A program made the position numbers and the translations under genes. This document shows, piece after piece, positions 34,384 to 45,170 of a DNA stretch of 64,000 nucleotides (positions within the stretch are counted from its first letter, which is position 1; the number at the start of each line of letters is the position of its first letter). The DNA lies in contig NC_133538.1 in the NCBI RefSeq assembly GCF_048544455.1, positions 141,605,922 to 141,669,921 of the forward strand, in the 5' to 3' direction. Below the pieces are notes generated by a model that had not been told where the DNA came from, ran no database searches, and was given only the letters and a program-made list of their open reading frames with translations. The DNA comes from Silene latifolia. Its lineage: Eukaryota; Streptophyta; Magnoliopsida; Caryophyllales; Caryophyllaceae.

Positions 34384-35748
34384 TGAAGAGTTAGGAACGA
34401 TTAACACCTAAGAGGGGGAGGGGGTGAATTAGGTGTACCTTTTAAAAATTTATCCTTAACTTGGTTAATTAATTAACTTAAGTAGAGAATAAGTGAAGTA
34501 CAAGACTTGAGAAACTTAATTAGATGTAAGTTCACAAGAAGGTATGCAGCGATTCTATGTCACGGTATAGGTGATGTGACACGAGTAACTTGATTAGGTA
34601 CATGCGAGAAATGGCAAAGTGGAGGAACGTAAAAGTAAATGAACAAACAAACGACATTTTAAAAATTGGTCCAGCCTCTACTCCGAGGCCTACGTCCAAC
34701 CGTTATTTTATTGCTTGTTTAGAAATTTACTCAAACTTACTAAACCCCTTACAATGAAAATAACTCGCCAACCTACTCCGGTTGCACTCAAACTTAAAGC
34801 TACTCCGCTTCAAGAGTTTATGGGTTCTATCTCAAGGTGTTACGGAATCTTGAATCTCAAGAGTTCACTTAAATGAACATGGAGATTACAATGAAGATCT
34901 AACACGAGAATCATGGAACAAACTCATCATGTCACAAAGATCTGAACGATACTTGGAGGTTTTACTTTTTTGAAAACAATTTTGAAGACTTAAAACCGGA
35001 AAAACGTTTTGCAAATGCTTGAAGAACAAAGCTTTTAATGCACAAATGATTTGCAAGGTTTTTACAATAAATGCTTTGGAAGTCTTGAGAAATAAATGTG
35101 ACTAAGACACTCTATTTATAGTGGATTTAGTCTTAGGTTAGTACACTTTGAAAAATTAAATCCAATAATAAAATGATAGCTTTGAGTGATGGTAAGTGTT
35201 AGACTTGTAGGCTTGGGGCTTAAGAAATCAGAAAACTTAAGCTTCTACACTCAACATGTGACAATTTACCAAAATGGCAAAAAGCCTTTCTTACTTTAGA
35301 AGTTTGACAAGTCTTCTTTGCCATTTTTGGTAAAAGGTGTTTGCACAAATCTAGAGGCTTAGTCAAGTGAGCTTGTGACTCCAAAATTTCAGATTGTTTT
35401 CAAGTTTCTGAAAATTCAAATGTTTAAGGTTTAAGGTTTGCAAAGTTTTGACACTCAAAAACATTTGGACGAAAAACTCCTCCGTATGATAGTACCAGAA
35501 ACCACGGTACAGCGTACCGTTGCATGGTTTTGCCATTACTTGACTTAAATGAGAATGTTACACTTACTCTTACATATATCGACTAAGGCTTTGGAAAGTA
35601 TCATTGTCTTGACTTCCTTGAATGACTTGATCATCTTGAATCATTGTTGAAAGTCCATTTGATTGCTTCATTCACTAATTATATCAACTAAGAGCAAACA
35701 ATCAAATAACAAGGGGACTTGGCATCATCAATCTAATGTGTTCTAACA
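34384..35748 (-). repeat. 5' LTR of the Sirevirus
   Basis: 1365 bp, TG...CA on the minus strand, paired with 24578-25947. Confidence 0.9.
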
Positions 35749-36068
35749 AACATGTTTTCCTACCCAGGATTACACTTAAGCCATCCAAAAGTTCAAAATT
35801 CCCGGTTAATTTCCAAAGAAAACATTTTCCTATTAAACTAAGCTTCGCAATGACAATTAACAAGGCACATGGTCAGACTTTGGAACGTGTTGGAGTATAC
35901 CTACCAAGACCATGCTTCTTACATGGACAAATAAACGTAGCACTATCACGTGCTCGTTCATCTAGGGAATTGAAAGTCATGCAAATAAACGGTGCATCGG
36001 GCAACATTGAACATATGGTGCGGAATGTCGTGTCGTTTGAGATGCTTAGGAGAGCTGGGTTTCGGTGA
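35749..36068 (+). pseudogene. Helitron helicase, C-terminal fragment
   Basis: Coding resumes directly after the Sirevirus target duplication. FLPRITLKPS leads to the Pif1/RecD-type motif V FAMTINKAHGQTLERVGVYL, then INVALSRARS (motif VI), and ends at a TGA at 36068 after MLRRAGFR. This fragment is in one frame and would complete the helicase begun at 21728. The last 35 residues (VMQINGASGNIEHMVRNVV) are the usual short tail. Confidence 0.9.
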
Positions 36069-38113
36069 CATTGCAAGGTAATCAATGCAAAAATGTTATT
36101 ACATATAAGTCAACAATGTTTCAGCAGGCTAATATTGAAACGTGATTGCAGGTAGCAAGGGCAAACAAACGCATGCAAGATTTACATTTTGGCAAAACTT
36201 CATTCAAGCAATGAAGGTGAAAGCATGTTCAGAAGAAAACTCAGACAAGTTTAAGCATCAAACCACAATAAGCCTTATTAGGGTTACATTTAAGACGTGC
36301 AAATCACAGAAGGACATTCATCTTAACCAGTTCTAGAGAACTGTCCTTTGTTGATATGTATAGATTAGCCTGTCCTAAAGTTTTGAACAAGGTTTTGAAG
36401 AAAAATTCCTGAGTTGTTTATATTAGTATGTCAAATGAAGACAATCTATTCCGTTGTGGGTTACTGACAAGTTCCTGAGATTATCTTTACAACTACCACC
36501 CACACAAAAGCATATCTGTAGCTTTTTAGCGTATCACCTTATCATGCTAGAGTTTTAGTTGTTGTTAAACAAATTTCAGCGCCTAATTGAATAACAAAGC
36601 AGAGGGGAAAGTAAACGGATATCCAATTTAACAAACCGAGCAAAGCAATGCAAAATGATTTAATGCACAACATAAACAGCCGCTCCATACCCTAAAAGGT
36701 TAATTTAATTGTTTTGGAAATTCATACTAGACATGGGGGCAATAAGGCAGCTTCAGTGTTGACAAGGTTGGCAATTTACCAGAAACAAAGCTTGGTTAAG
36801 AACAAGATTCCGGTTAGAACAATCCCCAATATCCAAATCCTTTTAAAAAAACGTCTAACATCACTGAGGCAAACTCGAAAAGCAAATAAGATATAATGAG
36901 CCAATTTAAATAACAATAGGTCTTGGTATAGACGGGTGGGGCGAACAGACGGGTAAAGACCTCTAATAAAATGGGTAGGGGAGACAAGGTGGGGCATCCC
37001 CCATGTGCTTCCCACTTTATGGCAAATGGGTATTTTGTGAGGGAAAATGGTATCCGTCTATACGTATAGACGAATAGTATCCGTCTATAATGAGAATTTG
37101 TGTTTAAATAAAATCTACCAAAATTTAGTACAGTGGACTAGGTTGTGTTTGTTTATCCAATTTAACATCCCTAGAGAGTTGTCATTTCAATTAATAGCTA
37201 GGTACAATAATTGAAATCTAAAACTTACAATTACAATTGTCAGCCTTTCCAATGAAAAGAAAACCCCCAAAAAAAATATTGTTAGGGTATATGATAGGTT
37301 GTACTTGGTTATCCAATTTAACATCTTTATGGAGTGGTCATTTCACTTGATAGCAAAGTATAATAATTACAACAAAATTGATCAAAAAAAAATTATGGGT
37401 GTTTTATATTAGCTGCCACTAAAAGGTGCAAATACAACCATAAATTGCATAATGATAAGTGTATTTATCCAAATTAATTTAGAACACATTTACTGCTCAT
37501 TCTCCACAAATTCGGGAGTTTTCATAGGGAGAAAGATAAGAAAAGTAGAAATATTACCACATTTTAATGGACAATTGACAAATTGATTTTAAATGTAATA
37601 GAAATTACATATTCGAAGCGGTAATAGAAAGATAAATTTCGATACGGAACAACACATTTGAAGTGGAAATGCAGGAGTGTGCTTACAAATAAGAAAAAAA
37701 ATGAAGTGCCCTCAAATTAACAACACTGGAGTTAATAACTGAAAAGACAGTACACTGTGCTTGGACAACCTCACATATACTGGTATATGTTAAACAAATA
37801 TTGTAGACAGTCAAGAGCATGGCCAAGAGCAACATAGGTAGTGTGCTAAATGTACGAAGCTCATGTGAACTGACAGTACACAAAACATGTGCCTTACTTC
37901 CCATATTACTTGCAAAGCCTGCAGGTTGATATGAGGAAAACAAATAAGGTGAGCAAACTATCATCTGATATTATAATTGGGAGTCTAGAATCACAAGTTA
38001 AGGAAGCTTTCAAACCTTCAACATTGTTTGTTCTTTACCTATCATTACTAACATATATATTACTATATATACAGAATATTGCAGCATTTAAAATTTCTCG
38101 TGGTTTATTTGCA
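36069..38113 (+). other. Non-coding region between Helitron helicase and RPA genes
   Basis: No gene seen. It contains a possible MITE (36915-37100) and a roughly 75-bp imperfect direct repeat (37140-37220 and 37302-37376, both with TTATCCAATTTAACATC). The rest is AT-rich. Confidence 0.5.
36915..37100. repeat. Possible MITE with TATAGACGG ends
   Basis: The left end reads TTGGTATAGACGGGT and the right end ATCCGTCTATAATGAG, inverted to each other. The right arm holds a further inverted pair (TATCCGTCTATACGTATAGA). No target duplication is clear. Confidence 0.4.
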
Positions 38114-39186
38114 GCAGCCATGAAACCTGAAAAAAAGCTCATCAAGGACTTAACTGATCAAGTAGGGCCACATTCTATTCGCCTCAAGTTTATTGAGAAG
38201 AGCAACATGCACATCTCACCTAAAAGCAAGGGACTAAACTACCTAAGAATTGTTTTCCAAGATGAAGAGGTATTTTATAAATAACAACTCATTTGCTATA
38301 TCTGAAATATACAATGCTGGCATAAATAGGATAGTATATCTGAAATGTCCCAAAAACATTATTCGTAGATATTCGCAGAGAATCAGAGTTGGAATATAGT
38401 GCTAGCAAGAGGAAAAAAATGTATGTTGTGGACTGAAAAAGAGGCTACTGTCTTGCCATTAAATGTCATTCTTGTTTGTTTATGTGTAAAGGTTTATGTA
38501 TATTTAAGCTTAAATTAAATTGTGCAGGTTGGGCAGTGTGGGTGCTCCTAAGTTGAAATCCGTTCAAGTTCTAGGTGGATGGTTTAATCAAAGGCTTATG
38601 TTGTTATTCTGTCAGTGTAATGTTCATACAATGTGACTTTGATTGTCAGTAGACGCTGTCGTTTGAGTATGTGTCAATTTTTATATTATCGGATACAGGG
38701 AGGGAAGATCAAAACCACACTTTATGATGATGAGATTGGTGTATATAAAAATGTCATTCATGATAAAATGGAATATGAAATCTGTAATGCGAAGATCAAG
38801 CTGCTGCCTGAGAAATATCGGGGAACTGCTGCTGACCATCCATATCAGCTAAGCTTTGGTGCAAAGACAATTATCAGGCCTATTGAAGGCTGCAAACCTC
38901 CTATAGGTCCTAAATGTATCAGCCTTGCTGCAATCCCCAAAAACATAGCAAATGATAACAGATATGGTGATCCCTGCCAATCTACTTACTCATAAATATT
39001 TTGCTCTATATAATAACTAAAACACATGTCTACATGCTAAACTCAATATTAGGTATTAATTTACTAACTGGTTAAATCATATGTAGATGTCCTTGCAATC
39101 CTAATCTATGTTGAGCCGCTGCGGCAAGTGCCACGTTCTACTAGAGGTACTTTAGCTGTGCGTGAACTGGTGGTTATGGATCCCAG
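38114..39186 (+). pseudogene. Helitron RPA-like gene, exons a-c
   Basis: Replication protein A-like single-strand-binding gene of a plant Helitron. Exon a is 38114-38269 (after TTGCAG; ATG at 38120; ends FQDEE|GTATTT). Exon b is 38699-38966 (GGKIKTTLYDDEIGVYKN, then YQLSFGAKTIIRP). Exon c is 39087-39186 (DVLAILIYVEPLRQVPRSTR, ending MDP). All have GT/AG borders and phases agree from a to b to c. Exons a-b form an OB-fold like DBD-A of RPA1 and exon c begins the next OB-fold. The donor after exon c (CAG|GTAATA) was duplicated by the insertion at 39189, which separates it from exon d (42883 onward). The protein would coat single-stranded DNA during transposition. Confidence 0.75.
38431..38613 (+). 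repeat. Diverged copy of 16007-16260, inside an RPA intron
   Basis: Shared blocks include GACTGAAAAAGAGGCTACTG against GTCTGAAAAAGAGGCTGCTG, GGTTTATGTA, AAATTGTGCA, and GGTTTAATCAAAGGCTTATG followed by TTGTTATTCTGTCAGT. It lies between exons a and b. Confidence 0.85.
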
Positions 39187-39188
39187 GT

Positions 39189-40054
39189 TGTTAAGAATTT
39201 GTGCCTTGAATTTGTGTCGAAGACGGATTAAGCTAAGGTAACCAGTAAGATGGGAGCAGTTCACGCGAGTTCGTCGTCATGTTCTGCGAGTCACGTGTGG
39301 TACTGGAATGTGCCGCTTGAAATTCATGGCATGCTACGTACATCCCTTTGTCTAGGAAAGTTTTGGAGTCTTTGACTTTCCAAAAGCTTTACGTGACTTT
39401 GGTTTATTAGCTAATTGGATTTCTTTTGGTTTAAGTCTTTGTATAAGACTTGTTTTTACGTGGCTTTGTTGTCTTTGGGTTATTTGTTGGTTTTAGGAAA
39501 TTATTAATAATTTCCTAATTACTCCCTATTTCCTAATTAGTTTAGGTCTCTTATTAAGGGTGGAATAAATCTATATAAAGACCCTTATATTAGTCTAGGT
39601 TAATTAAGGGAGAGAGAGATAGTATTTGTGAGCACAATCTTATGAGAGTCGATTTGTGAGGTTTCCTCCGGGAGGAAGCTCCAGTTTGTTCCGGGCTCAA
39701 GTAGATTGGCGTTCGTCTGAATTTGGAGATCGAAGGAGTCTGTTCGGATCTTGGCGGCCACAAGATCGTTTGTCCTTCATCTCGTTTGGGTAGTCTCTTT
39801 TGTCTCTTTGAGATTACTATTTTGTTGGTAGAATAGGGTATACTTTTGGCTCATATTGAGCGCGTTTATACCGGTCTGCTTTTGTACTATTATCTCCACA
39901 ATAGTAAATTTGCTCTCCTTCAGGGTGGACGTAGCCAGTTATTTGACTGGTGAACCACGTATATCTGTGTGTCACTTTATTTATTATTCGCTATATTTGT
40001 TCTTATCACCCTAATCAACTAACTATTGGGTAACGGGACGCCTCCGTTACAACA
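39189..40054 (+). repeat. 5' LTR of element B
   Basis: 866 bp. The TATA-like string CTATATAAAGACCC is near 39571. No difference from 41020-41885 was seen. Confidence 0.9.
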
Positions 40055-41019
40055 ATTGGCACCAGAGCTAGAGTTCTGATTTGGGATCTGCTTCCGCTGT
40101 AATTGTCTTTTAGGCGTTAATTTGGGTTTGTTGACATATGGGTGGAAAGATTTTGGGAGCGAATATTTTGAAAGTTGACATACTTTTGGGTTTGGTGAGT
40201 TTGTGAAAGGATGGTAGTGTTGGCGGTAAGGTGGAGTTTGCTACTATACAAGTCAAGCTTATGGATCCTTCAAGACAAACTTACATCTGTTTTTGCGTCT
40301 CAATGAGGCGGTCTGGGCTCTAGGTGGAGCTATTTGGGTTCTTGAAAAAGAGCTGTTGGGATCTCATAAGGGTCATTTGAAACTTCGACGGGAGTTTGTT
40401 CTATGGAGCTTTTGGGTTGGACTTGGTAGTCTAACAATTTGTATCTTTGATGGAGGTGATTTGTGCTTGCATAGAATGTTGTTTTGGTTTCGACTTGGGT
40501 ATTTGTTGCCTTGGTGTAGGCATGTTGGTAGTGTTCGCGACACTCTCTTTTGTACCAAGTGAAACATCTGTTTTGTTCATGGCGTTTGTGTCCTTCTATG
40601 GGGCAATTTGGTACGACGGTACAATTGGCCATGAAGTATGGAGGAGATTTTGTTTTGGAATCTAGTGTGTGTTTGTTTTTGGTACACCGTTCCATCATTA
40701 GTGACATTGGGTATCTCATATATTTGTGTTGGCGTTTGGTAGCTTTTGTCCTCTACGGGGTTTGCTACGTTTGGCCTTCCTGTTGGTATGAAGATATATT
40801 GGGTACTTAGTACATTCGGTAGTCGCAGCTTACTACATTGGGTACTTTGTATATTTGGTCACATTTGTTGCACACTTGGTTCGTTTGTCCTTTTTTTTTG
40901 TGGGTTGTGTTCAAGTCAAAGTGGAGACTATCGGGACAGGTAGTGACTTGAGGATCGACTCTATTGAAGCTGATTTGGGCTTGGTTCGTTTTTTGGATAA
41001 TTCAAGTCAAGGTGGAGAT

Positions 41020-41885
41020 TGTTAAGAATTTGTGCCTTGAATTTGTGTCGAAGACGGATTAAGCTAAGGTAACCAGTAAGATGGGAGCAGTTCACGCGAG
41101 TTCGTCGTCATGTTCTGCGAGTCACGTGTGGTACTGGAATGTGCCGCTTGAAATTCATGGCATGCTACGTACATCCCTTTGTCTAGGAAAGTTTTGGAGT
41201 CTTTGACTTTCCAAAAGCTTTACGTGACTTTGGTTTATTAGCTAATTGGATTTCTTTTGGTTTAAGTCTTTGTATAAGACTTGTTTTTACGTGGCTTTGT
41301 TGTCTTTGGGTTATTTGTTGGTTTTAGGAAATTATTAATAATTTCCTAATTACTCCCTATTTCCTAATTAGTTTAGGTCTCTTATTAAGGGTGGAATAAA
41401 TCTATATAAAGACCCTTATATTAGTCTAGGTTAATTAAGGGAGAGAGAGATAGTATTTGTGAGCACAATCTTATGAGAGTCGATTTGTGAGGTTTCCTCC
41501 GGGAGGAAGCTCCAGTTTGTTCCGGGCTCAAGTAGATTGGCGTTCGTCTGAATTTGGAGATCGAAGGAGTCTGTTCGGATCTTGGCGGCCACAAGATCGT
41601 TTGTCCTTCATCTCGTTTGGGTAGTCTCTTTTGTCTCTTTGAGATTACTATTTTGTTGGTAGAATAGGGTATACTTTTGGCTCATATTGAGCGCGTTTAT
41701 ACCGGTCTGCTTTTGTACTATTATCTCCACAATAGTAAATTTGCTCTCCTTCAGGGTGGACGTAGCCAGTTATTTGACTGGTGAACCACGTATATCTGTG
41801 TGTCACTTTATTTATTATTCGCTATATTTGTTCTTATCACCCTAATCAACTAACTATTGGGTAACGGGACGCCTCCGTTACAACA
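41020..41885 (+). repeat. 3' LTR of element B
   Basis: 866 bp, TG...CA. It is followed by ATTATTGTTAGGG, where the first five bases are neither LTR nor the expected target duplication. Confidence 0.9.
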
Positions 41886-41890
41886 ATTAT

Positions 41891-42108
41891 TGTTAGGGTG
41901 CAAACCCATGTCCCACATCGGTAGAATAAAGATGGAAAATCATCTTTATAAGTATCTACTAAATATAATAGTACGAGGCCTTTTGGGAAGGAGCCCAAGA
42001 GTAAATCCGTGAGGGCTTGGCCCAAAGCGGACAATATCGTACTATTATGGACAGTGGACACCGGTGCAGCAGAGGCCCAACACAAGGTATTCACGCTTCC
42101 GCACAACA
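41891..42108 (+). repeat. 5' LTR of the TRIM
   Basis: 218 bp including CCCATGTCCCACATCGG; TG...CA. Confidence 0.9.
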
Positions 42109-42634
42109 AGTGGTATCAGAGCCCAAGGTTCGACTTGGGCTAGACACGAGGATTCATCAGCAGGCCCAAGACTTGAAGTTGTACACTGTAAGGCATGGAA
42201 CTCCTAGCTCGGGGTGAGTCCTTGAGCAAACCCGGTCCAGGGTTAAATGGATTAAAGGCGTCATAGGTCTTGCGGGACAAAAGACCATTTGTGTACTAGA
42301 AGTGTTGATCAGGTGGACCCTTATCAGATTGGGTGCCACAGGTCTGGTGGGTCCTTTCCAGGTTGGATGCCATAGACCGTTTGTGTTCTAGGACTTCTGA
42401 AGTGACGGACCCGTCCAGGGTATATTGGATGCAGAGGATGTTCGATATGCATGTGTAGCAAATCCCCAAGAAGGGACATGGACGGCTCGTGGTAGCATGG
42501 TGTGTCGGCTAAGGGGAGGTTATCAAGACTTGTGATGTTTCGGGTGTCTAGAAGTTGGGGCTGTAGAGTGGGAGAGTCCTCCATGGAGGTCAAGGTCCGA
42601 CTCAAGATGATGGTCCTTGGTTTGAGGGGAGGAT

Positions 42635-42853
42635 TGTTAGGGTGCAAACCCATGTCCCACATCGGTAGAATAAAGATGGAAGATCATCTTTATAAGTATC
42701 TACTAAATATAATAGTACGAGGCCTTTTGGGAAGGAGCCCAAGAGTAAATCCGTGAGGGCTTGGCCCAAAGCGGACAATATCGTACTATTATGGACAGTG
42801 GACACCGGTGCAGCAGAGGCCCAACACGGGGATATTCACGCTTCCGCACAACA
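42635..42853 (+). repeat. 3' LTR of the TRIM
   Basis: 219 bp; has ACACGGGGATATTC where the 5' LTR has ACACAAGGTATTC. Confidence 0.9.
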
Positions 42854-42882
42854 CAGGTAATAAAACCTATCATAATAATTAG

Positions 42883-44001
42883 GTAAAGTTCATGGATGGT
42901 TGTAATTTAGAACTATATAAGGATTGCTTGACTCATGTGAACACCCGCTACAGTACGGGTCAGCCGCTAATCATAACAGCATGGGCAGAGATTGTAAGTA
43001 GAGAAGGTGAACAACTTAAGTATATTGTTGGAAATTTTTCAATCATTGGCTTCACCTATCTAAAGCTTATCACAAAGGTATAAGATTGCGGTAATGCTGT
43101 TTCAAATTATCTACGCTGGCCCAACTTAGAAAGTGAAACTAACCATTCATTTGAAATATTGTGTTAGGCTTCTCAGTAGCAACAACATCAGCGACATTTG
43201 TCAAGTTCAATCATGAAGGGGAGAAGGCTGACATGCTACGTGCATGGTAAGCCTAATAATTTAATTACAGGACGCCGCACAAAATGCATATGAAATTTTT
43301 AGTCAAAGGTGCTTCCCTTGATGTGATAAGGGCAAACGAAAATAGAGGAACTATCTCTACAAAGCAGCAGCAAGTTACTGGGACTCGTGAACGTGGTGGA
43401 CAACGTGTACTAACAATGATCAAGGCGCTGCGAGCTAAAAAGGTATGCATACAGCCATGAAACACAGATAGAAGTGCCATACAATCATGGGAACAAATAG
43501 CCACATGTATCCAACAATTACTTTAAATGCATAGCATCAACAAAGGAAATAACAACGGTCAAACTTAATATTACAATGCATACAAGTGCCTGAGGTTATT
43601 TTTGCAAATGCAGGTAACAACTACATTACAAGATGAATGACATTGGATTCATGTGTCCATTCCAGAGTTTGATCGAAAGACATTCGCTTTTACCTAGGTT
43701 GTAGCCACTGCGGTACAAGCAGCAAGAAAGATCTTAATGTAACCTACAACTGCGACACATGCAAACGTCAAGGAATCATTTTAGTGCCTAGGTCACGCAT
43801 AACACTATCTGTACACATTTATTAATCAAGCAAAATACTCAGAGATACATATCTAACATAAATAAAATTCATGAACACATGATGAACATAACCTTTGAAG
43901 CTATAGACAAAATTGGATCTTTCATGTTCACCGCCTTCAATATTGATTTAGAGAAACTGCTTCAGAAAAGTACTAAGGAACTATATACAATGGAGGAAGC
44001 T
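42883..44001 (+). pseudogene. Helitron RPA-like gene, exons d-h
   Basis: The gene continues after the double insertion. Exon d is about 42883-43077 (STGQPLIITAWAEIVSREGE, an OB-fold block typical of RPA DBD-B). Exon e is 43168-43246 (GFSVATTSATFVKFNHEGEK). Exon f is 43271-43442. Exon g is about 43614-43792 and holds a C4 zinc ribbon like that of DBD-C (CSHCG, then CDTCKR). Exon h is about 43902-44001 (DKIGSFMFTAFNIDLEKLLQ). GT/AG borders are present for d to f and h. In exon g a TGA and a TAG interrupt the frame, and the phase from exon c to d does not close, so the gene is dead. Confidence 0.75.
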
Positions 44002-45170
44002 GTAAGTTCATACTCAATCTTTCTTATATAGGATTCTCGACCATATATAAACCATCAAAATACATGGGTTAAGATAGTTAAAATAGCCCGAATTTGCGGC
44101 AACTGCCTAGCTGAGTTGTTCCACCAAAAAAACCCCAGGTCTTTATATTCGCAAAACTAGATTATTGACATGCGAATATAAGCAAGCTCACCAAACTGGC
44201 AGGAAAAAATAACGTATCTGAACACCGCTGAGGCTAGGATTCGAGGAAGTACAATATACATTCAGGTGGGACCGGCAACAGCCCTCTCAAGAAACGGAGT
44301 GCTGGAGTAGGTGCTCAAACAACTATCCTTCGAATAGAGGCACGTCTCAGACAGTAGCTGATGGCCAATATAATATTAGCGAGGGGTCGTAGGTTAGATG
44401 TTTAATATTTTGAACTTGACCGGAAGCAATCTTTTCCCAGTTGGAAAAGGCTATTTGACAGTGCTGAAAATATATCAGATGCATTAGTACAATACCATAT
44501 GACCTTGAAGTATCTAGAATAAGGTGGAATCCCTCAACAGCCATGGCTACTTTATTTTGCAGATCTTACCAACAGATTTGGGATTATCTAAGATCAGTAA
44601 AACTCTCAATATATAATGAATTATAGTTTCTATGCCAAATATTTCCAAGCTTATTATCTTCATTATACACGGCCAGGCCATCGATAATTTTTATTAAAAA
44701 ACAAAAACTTGCGCAATTAATATGTGCAACAAATACAAAGTTTGTTGGAAACTAATTCAAAGTTGACTACTATTATTTAGGATCATGTGGTAAATGGTAG
44801 TCATGGTCATCAGTTGTTAGAGTATTTTTAGGAGTCAATAAGTTGAGTGGGTAGTTCCTAAATTATAGATTAGTGGCCTAATGTTGTGGGTTAGTTCCTT
44901 ATTTTCAGTTTAAGAAGTTGTGGTTTTATTAGTATAAATAAGACTTACTTTGTAATCATTTAATCATCTCAATACAAAATCTTCCTGTTTTGCTCTAATA
45001 AAGTTGCCAGTCCAATTTGACGATCAAGAAAACCAGACTAATTACTGCACGTCGGATACTGAACACCAAAAAAAAAGAACAAAACAAGCCTACCTCACAG
45101 CTGTGCTACATATTCCAACTTATTTAATTAAACTGCACAAATAAAAAAAAAAAGATATGAAGGACAGATC
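44002..45170. other. Region between the Helitron RPA exons and gypsy-like copy 2
   Basis: No intact gene. It holds an 11-bp inverted repeat TTATATTCGCA/TGCGAATATAA (44143-44153 and 44171-44181) around a 17-nt loop. It also holds a possible solo LTR near 44815-45030 (TGTTAGAGTATTTTTAGG start, TATAAATAAG at 44933). No Helitron 3' end was identified. Confidence 0.4.

Larger units (their letters stand above)
24578..35748 (-). mobile_element. Full-length Sirevirus (Ty1/copia), minus strand
   Basis: An 11.17-kb element in the Helitron helicase with a perfect 5-bp target duplication AACAT (24573-24577 and 35749-35753). LTRs: 24578-25947 (3') and 34384-35748 (5'), TGTTAGAACAC...CTCTTCA on the minus strand, about 99% identical by eye apart from short indels. 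The primer site is 34365-34383 and the polypurine tract 25948-25962. Order in transcription: long gag with coiled coils, protease-integrase, RT, RNase H, then a long extra ORF downstream of pol. Copia domain order plus an extra ORF and repeated polypurine tracts before the 3' LTR are Sirevirus (SIRE/Maximus) traits. Every ORF is broken by frameshifts, so this copy is defective. Confidence 0.9.
39189..41885 (+). mobile_element. Non-autonomous LTR element B (LARD-like)
   Basis: Two 866-bp LTRs (39189-40054 and 41020-41885), identical as far as I can read, TGTTAAGAATTTG...CGTTACAACA. The primer-site region ATTGGCACCAGAGC follows the first LTR, and the purine-rich AAGGTGGAGAT precedes the second. 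The internal region is only 965 bp, with no gag or pol; ORFs there are short and show no motif. The left flank is CAGGT (39184-39188), but directly right of the element is ATTAT followed by a TRIM. The matching CAGGT is at the far side of that TRIM. Confidence 0.85.
41891..42853 (+). mobile_element. TRIM (terminal-repeat retrotransposon in miniature)
   Basis: 963 bp. LTRs 41891-42108 and 42635-42853 (218 and 219 bp, TGTTAGGGTGC...CGCACAACA) differ by about three transitions and one indel. The primer site AGTGGTATCAGAGCCC lies at 42109 and the polypurine tract GAGGGGAGGAT ends at 42634. The internal region of 526 bp has no ORF of note. The right flank is CAGGT (42854-42858), equal to the left flank of element B. 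Confidence 0.9.
15118..44150 (+). mobile_element. Decayed autonomous Helitron (Rep/helicase plus RPA), heavily interrupted
   Basis: Plus-strand coding pieces in order: a dsRBD-like ORF (15121-15744), a repeated N-terminal region (17266-17960), a Helitron Rep/Pif1-helicase in fragments (18004-18930, 21728-24577, 35754-36068) and an RPA-like gene with at least seven exons (38114-44001). Rep/helicase plus RPA is the known coding set of plant Helitrons. Three later insertions split it: 18935-21727, 24578-35748 and 39189-42853. I could not locate its 5' TC or 3' CTRR ends, so the outer limits are approximate. Removing the insertions leaves about 11 kb. Confidence 0.75.

Noticed and set aside
40330..40719. 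129-codon minus-strand ORF inside element B
   Set aside because: No motif, overlaps other open frames, and lies in a non-coding LARD-type internal region.
41891..42108. Cassandra-type TRIM with a 5S rRNA promoter
   Set aside because: No 5S A-box/C-box text is found in the LTR; it is an ordinary TRIM.
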